Source: Burkholderia stagnalis
GTDB taxonomy: Bacteria; Pseudomonadota; Gammaproteobacteria; Burkholderiales; Burkholderiaceae
Assembly (NCBI RefSeq): GCF_902830275.1
Contig: NZ_CADESW010000004.1
Span: 186,001-250,000 of the forward strand
DNA: 64,000 nucleotides
Direction: 5' to 3'
The notes below the pieces were generated by a model that saw only the letters and a list, made by a program, of their open reading frames with translations, searched no databases and was not told where the DNA came from. The number at the start of each line of letters is the position of its first letter. Positions within the stretch are counted from its first letter, which is position 1. The translations under genes were made by a program, and so were the position numbers. This document shows positions 61,868 through 64,000 of the stretch, piece by piece.

Positions 61868-64000
61868 GCGAGGCCCCGCGCGCGCGACAGCAGCACCGGC
61901 GCGTCGGCATACAGCGGCGCCGCTTCGCGCTCGCCCGCGAAACGGTCGACGAACGCCTGCAGCGTGCCGATCAGCGCACGTACCGCGGCGGTGACGCGGC
62001 TTTCGCCGCGCGCCTGCGGCTCGGCGGCCGGCGTGCGCGCCGGCGTCGCCCCGGCCGCCGTCGCCGGCGCCGCGACACGCACGACCGCGGTTGGTTGCGC
62101 AATCTGCGGCGCCGCGCCTGCCTGGCCCGCGCGATCCAGCTCGCCTCGTGCGGCGGCGATCGCCGCACGCAGGCCGGCAGCCTTCTCCGCGGAGGCGACC
62201 GCCCGCGTTACCTCTGCGCGCGTTACCTCTGCCCGCGTCACCTCTGCCCGCGTCACCTCTGCGCGCGTCATCTCTCCGCGCGTTACCGTGACGCGCGGCG
62301 GCGTCGCGCTGGCGCCGGCCGGTACGGCCTGAGCGGCCTCGATCGCTGCAGCCGGCCGTCGCCCGGCATCCGCACGCGTACGCATCATTCCTGCGCCGCG
62401 CGCGACGGGCTCGACTACCGGGCTCGCCGCCTCGTCCTGCGCTGCCTCCGCGGGCGCTTCCGGTTCCGCTTCGGCCTTTTCGGCCGCTTCGGCCCGCTCG
62501 ACCTTTTCAGGCGCCGCAGCCGCGCGGTTGCCCGCGGGCGTCGACGGCTCGATCGGCGCGTCCAGATCCGGGCCGCCCGACGACGGCTGCCGCGCCGGCA
62601 CGGCCTGCGCGGATTCGAGCGTCAGCGCTTCGGTGGTCACGCGCGACTCGGTGCCCGACAGGAAGGTCGTCACCGCCGACGTCGGCAAATCGAGATTGCG
62701 CTCGATATGCGGCGTGATCAGCAGCACGATCTCCGAGCGCTCGTTGCTGCGGCCGTTCGAACCGAACAGCCGGCCGATCACCGGCAGGCCCGATGCGCCC
62801 GGCAGCCCGGCGATGCTGTCGGTTTCATTGCGCTTGACGAGGCCCGCAAGGATCTGCGTTTCGCCGTTCTTCGCGGTCATCAGCGTCTCGGCATTGCGCG
62901 TGCCGAGCGAATAGGCGACCAGCCCGGTCTTCGTGGTTTCCTTCGACAGGATGCTGCTGACCTCCATGTTCACCTTGACGCTCACCTCCTCGTTCAGGCT
63001 GATGCGCGGCTCGACCTTCAGCATCAGGCCCACGTCCTGGTAGCTGACCGATTCGGTGACGACGCCGTTCGCGTTGGTGGTCGTGACGATCGGCACGCGC
63101 TCGCCGATCTTGATGTTGGCCTTCTCCATGTTGCGCACGCGGATCTTCGGATTGGCGAGCGTCCTGGTCTTGCCCTGCTTCTGCAGCATGTCGATCGCGA
63201 GCGCGAGCCCGCCCGATTCGCTCGATACGCCGACGCGGTCGCGATTCAGGCGCAGCAGGTCGCCGAGCGTGAGCGCGCCACCTTCCGCGGCGCCGAGCGC
63301 GCCGAACTGGACCTTGCCCGGATACTGGACGCCGAGATCGAGGCTGTCGTTCATGTTGACCTCGAGCACCTGCACGTCGAGCGTCACTTCGGATTGCGGA
63401 ATGTCGAGACCCATCACGACGCGCTCCGCGACCTGGATCGTCTCCGGCGTGTCGCGCATGACGACCGCGTTCACGCGCTCGTCCACGTAGACGTCCTTCG
63501 GCTTGATCATCTGCCGCAGCGCGGCCATCACCGATTTCGCGTCCGCGTGCGACAGGAAGAACGTGCGGATCGCGAACTCCGTATAGTTGCGCGCCTTGTC
63601 GGGCTGCGATGGGTAGACGAGCAGCGTGTGCTGGTCGAGCACCTTCTTTTCGAGCTGGTTGGTGCGCAGCAGCAGGTTGATCGCGTCCTCGGCGGTCGTG
63701 CGCTCGGCGAACAACGTCGCGGCCTGGGTCGTATCCACGTCGCGGTCGAACACGAAGTTCACGCCGGACACGCGCGAGATCACGTCGAAGATGTTGGCAA
63801 GCGGCTGCTGCTTGAAGTTGAGCGACACCGGCTTGCGCAGCGCGTCGGACAGTTGCGGGCGCGCCGCGCGGCTGGCCTGCGACTGACGCAGCAGCGTGTC
63901 GCGCAAGCGTTTCGCCTCAGCGTGGTTCGGCTGCTCGGCGAGGATGCGCCGCGCGATCTCGAGCGCTTCCTGCGGCTTCTCGCCGCCGATGCGCTGCGCG
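61864..64000 (-). CDS. Secretin (GspD/PilQ/MshL superfamily), 5' end outside window
   Basis: At least 711 aa and still open at the window edge. Visible order: TPR-like helices at the edge (EKPQEALEIARRILAEQPNHAEAKR), STN/N-type domain (PVSLNFKQQPLANIFDVISRVSGVNFVFD), NolW-type domain, then the secretin barrel domain (VTLDVQVLEVNMND, IKIGERVPIVTT, SYQDVGLMLKVEPRI, RSNERSEIVLLITPHI). A long Ala/Glu/Pro-rich C-terminal tail (~300 residues) holds five VTRAE repeats. It forms the outer-membrane channel of a secretion or pilus machine. The TPR plus STN layout is closer to MshL-like or atypical secretins than to classical GspD. Confidence 0.93.
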   Translation of the reverse strand, partial: AQRIGGEKPQEALEIARRILAEQPNHAEAKRLRDTLLRQSQASRAARPQLSDALRKPVSLNFKQQPLANIFDVISRVSGVNFVFDRDVDTTQAATLFAERTTAEDAINLLLRTNQLEKKVLDQHTLLVYPSQPDKARNYTEFAIRTFFLSHADAKSVMAALRQMIKPKDVYVDERVNAVVMRDTPETIQVAERVVMGLDIPQSEVTLDVQVLEVNMNDSLDLGVQYPGKVQFGALGAAEGGALTLGDLLRLNRDRVGVSSESGGLALAIDMLQKQGKTRTLANPKIRVRNMEKANIKIGERVPIVTTTNANGVVTESVSYQDVGLMLKVEPRISLNEEVSVKVNMEVSSILSKETTKTGLVAYSLGTRNAETLMTAKNGETQILAGLVKRNETDSIAGLPGASGLPVIGRLFGSNGRSNERSEIVLLITPHIERNLDLPTSAVTTFLSGTESRVTTEALTLESAQAVPARQPSSGGPDLDAPIEPSTPAGNRAAAAPEKVERAEAAEKAEAEPEAPAEAAQDEAASPVVEPVARGAGMMRTRADAGRRPAAAIEAAQAVPAGASATPPRVTVTRGEMTRAEVTRAEVTRAEVTRAEVTRAVASAEKAAGLRAAIAAARGELDRAGQAGAAPQIAQPTAVVRVAAPATAAGATPARTPAAEPQARGESRVTAAVRALIGTLQAFVDRFAGEREAAPLYADAPVLLSRARGLA
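62206..62280. repeat. 15-bp tandem repeat in the secretin gene, five copies
   Basis: Units CGTNACCTCTGCNCG at 62206, 62221, 62236, 62251 and a diverged one at 62266. They encode the pentapeptide VTRAE in the secretin tail. In-frame copy changes would vary tail length. Confidence 0.92.

Noticed and set aside
62206..62280. Possible CRISPR array
   Set aside because: Contiguous 15-bp in-frame coding repeats without spacers.

Overview
The window is high-GC (about two thirds G+C) betaproteobacterial chromosomal DNA. Gene content and protein style point to Burkholderia, most likely the Burkholderia cepacia complex: a Pseudomonas-style ssuDCB-ssuF sulfonate cluster, the aat-bpt-pyrD block, an rnr-rlmB pair and a NodIJ-type exporter. 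Species assignment is inference from protein similarity I recognise, not a database result. Almost all sequence is coding. Most long open frames opposite or out of frame with these genes are GC-driven shadows and were left out.

Layout. 0-6 kb: a complete ribose-type operon rbsBACRK on the minus strand behind a LacI-type palindromic operator. 6-11 kb: sulfate uptake, sbp-cysT-cysW-cysA-cysB (minus). 11.4-13.2 kb: lexA with two SOS boxes plus two small downstream genes. 13.2-18.7 kb: universal stress protein, a NodIJ-type ABC exporter, and a permease translationally coupled to tRNA 2-selenouridine synthase. 18.7-28.5 kb: LysR regulator divergent from an M20 peptidase and an MFS carrier, aldo/keto reductase, thioesterase divergent from an HxlR regulator with a palindromic site, a PLD-type nuclease, a GAF-GGDEF cyclase, a VOC protein and a DUF1330 protein.

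28.5-34.3 kb is the most accessory-looking part. It has two related minus-strand hairpin terminators (possible small RNAs), a methyltransferase, a short-chain dehydrogenase relative lacking the catalytic Tyr, a MazG-like protein, orphan small genes, a conspicuously AT-rich effector-like gene and a broken tyrosine integrase next to tRNA-His. This looks like a decayed genomic island at the 3' end of that tRNA.

34.3-44.3 kb: dusA, small hypotheticals, the sulfonate cluster ssuD-C-B-F, a CoA hydrolase, an SMR transporter, a UPF0303 protein, initiator tRNA, a gamma-glutamylcyclotransferase-like protein, a Nudix hydrolase and aat. 44.3-45.0 kb: a tiny two-gene minus-strand unit behind a perfect LexA box, wedged between aat and bpt and bordered by a duplicated scrap of aat. 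45-59 kb: bpt, pyrD, a cystine-type ABC transporter without its ATPase, a Gfo/Idh oxidoreductase with a 9-bp repeat at its 5' end, a GntR regulator, rpiA, an AmpD-like lipoprotein amidase, fadD, a GNAT acetyltransferase, rlmB, rnr and tRNA-Leu(CAG) with a decayed duplicate of its tail. 59-64 kb: cytochrome b561, then an operon reading secretin, three pseudopilins and a response regulator. It is a non-standard type II secretion/type IV pilus-like assembly, cut by the window edge.

Themes. Three separate loci serve sulfur acquisition: sulfate (6-11 kb), sulfonates (36-39 kb) and cystine-type amino acids (47-49 kb). Two loci carry LexA boxes: lexA itself and the unexplained mini-operon at 44.4-44.7 kb, which I consider the best candidate for an undescribed system here.
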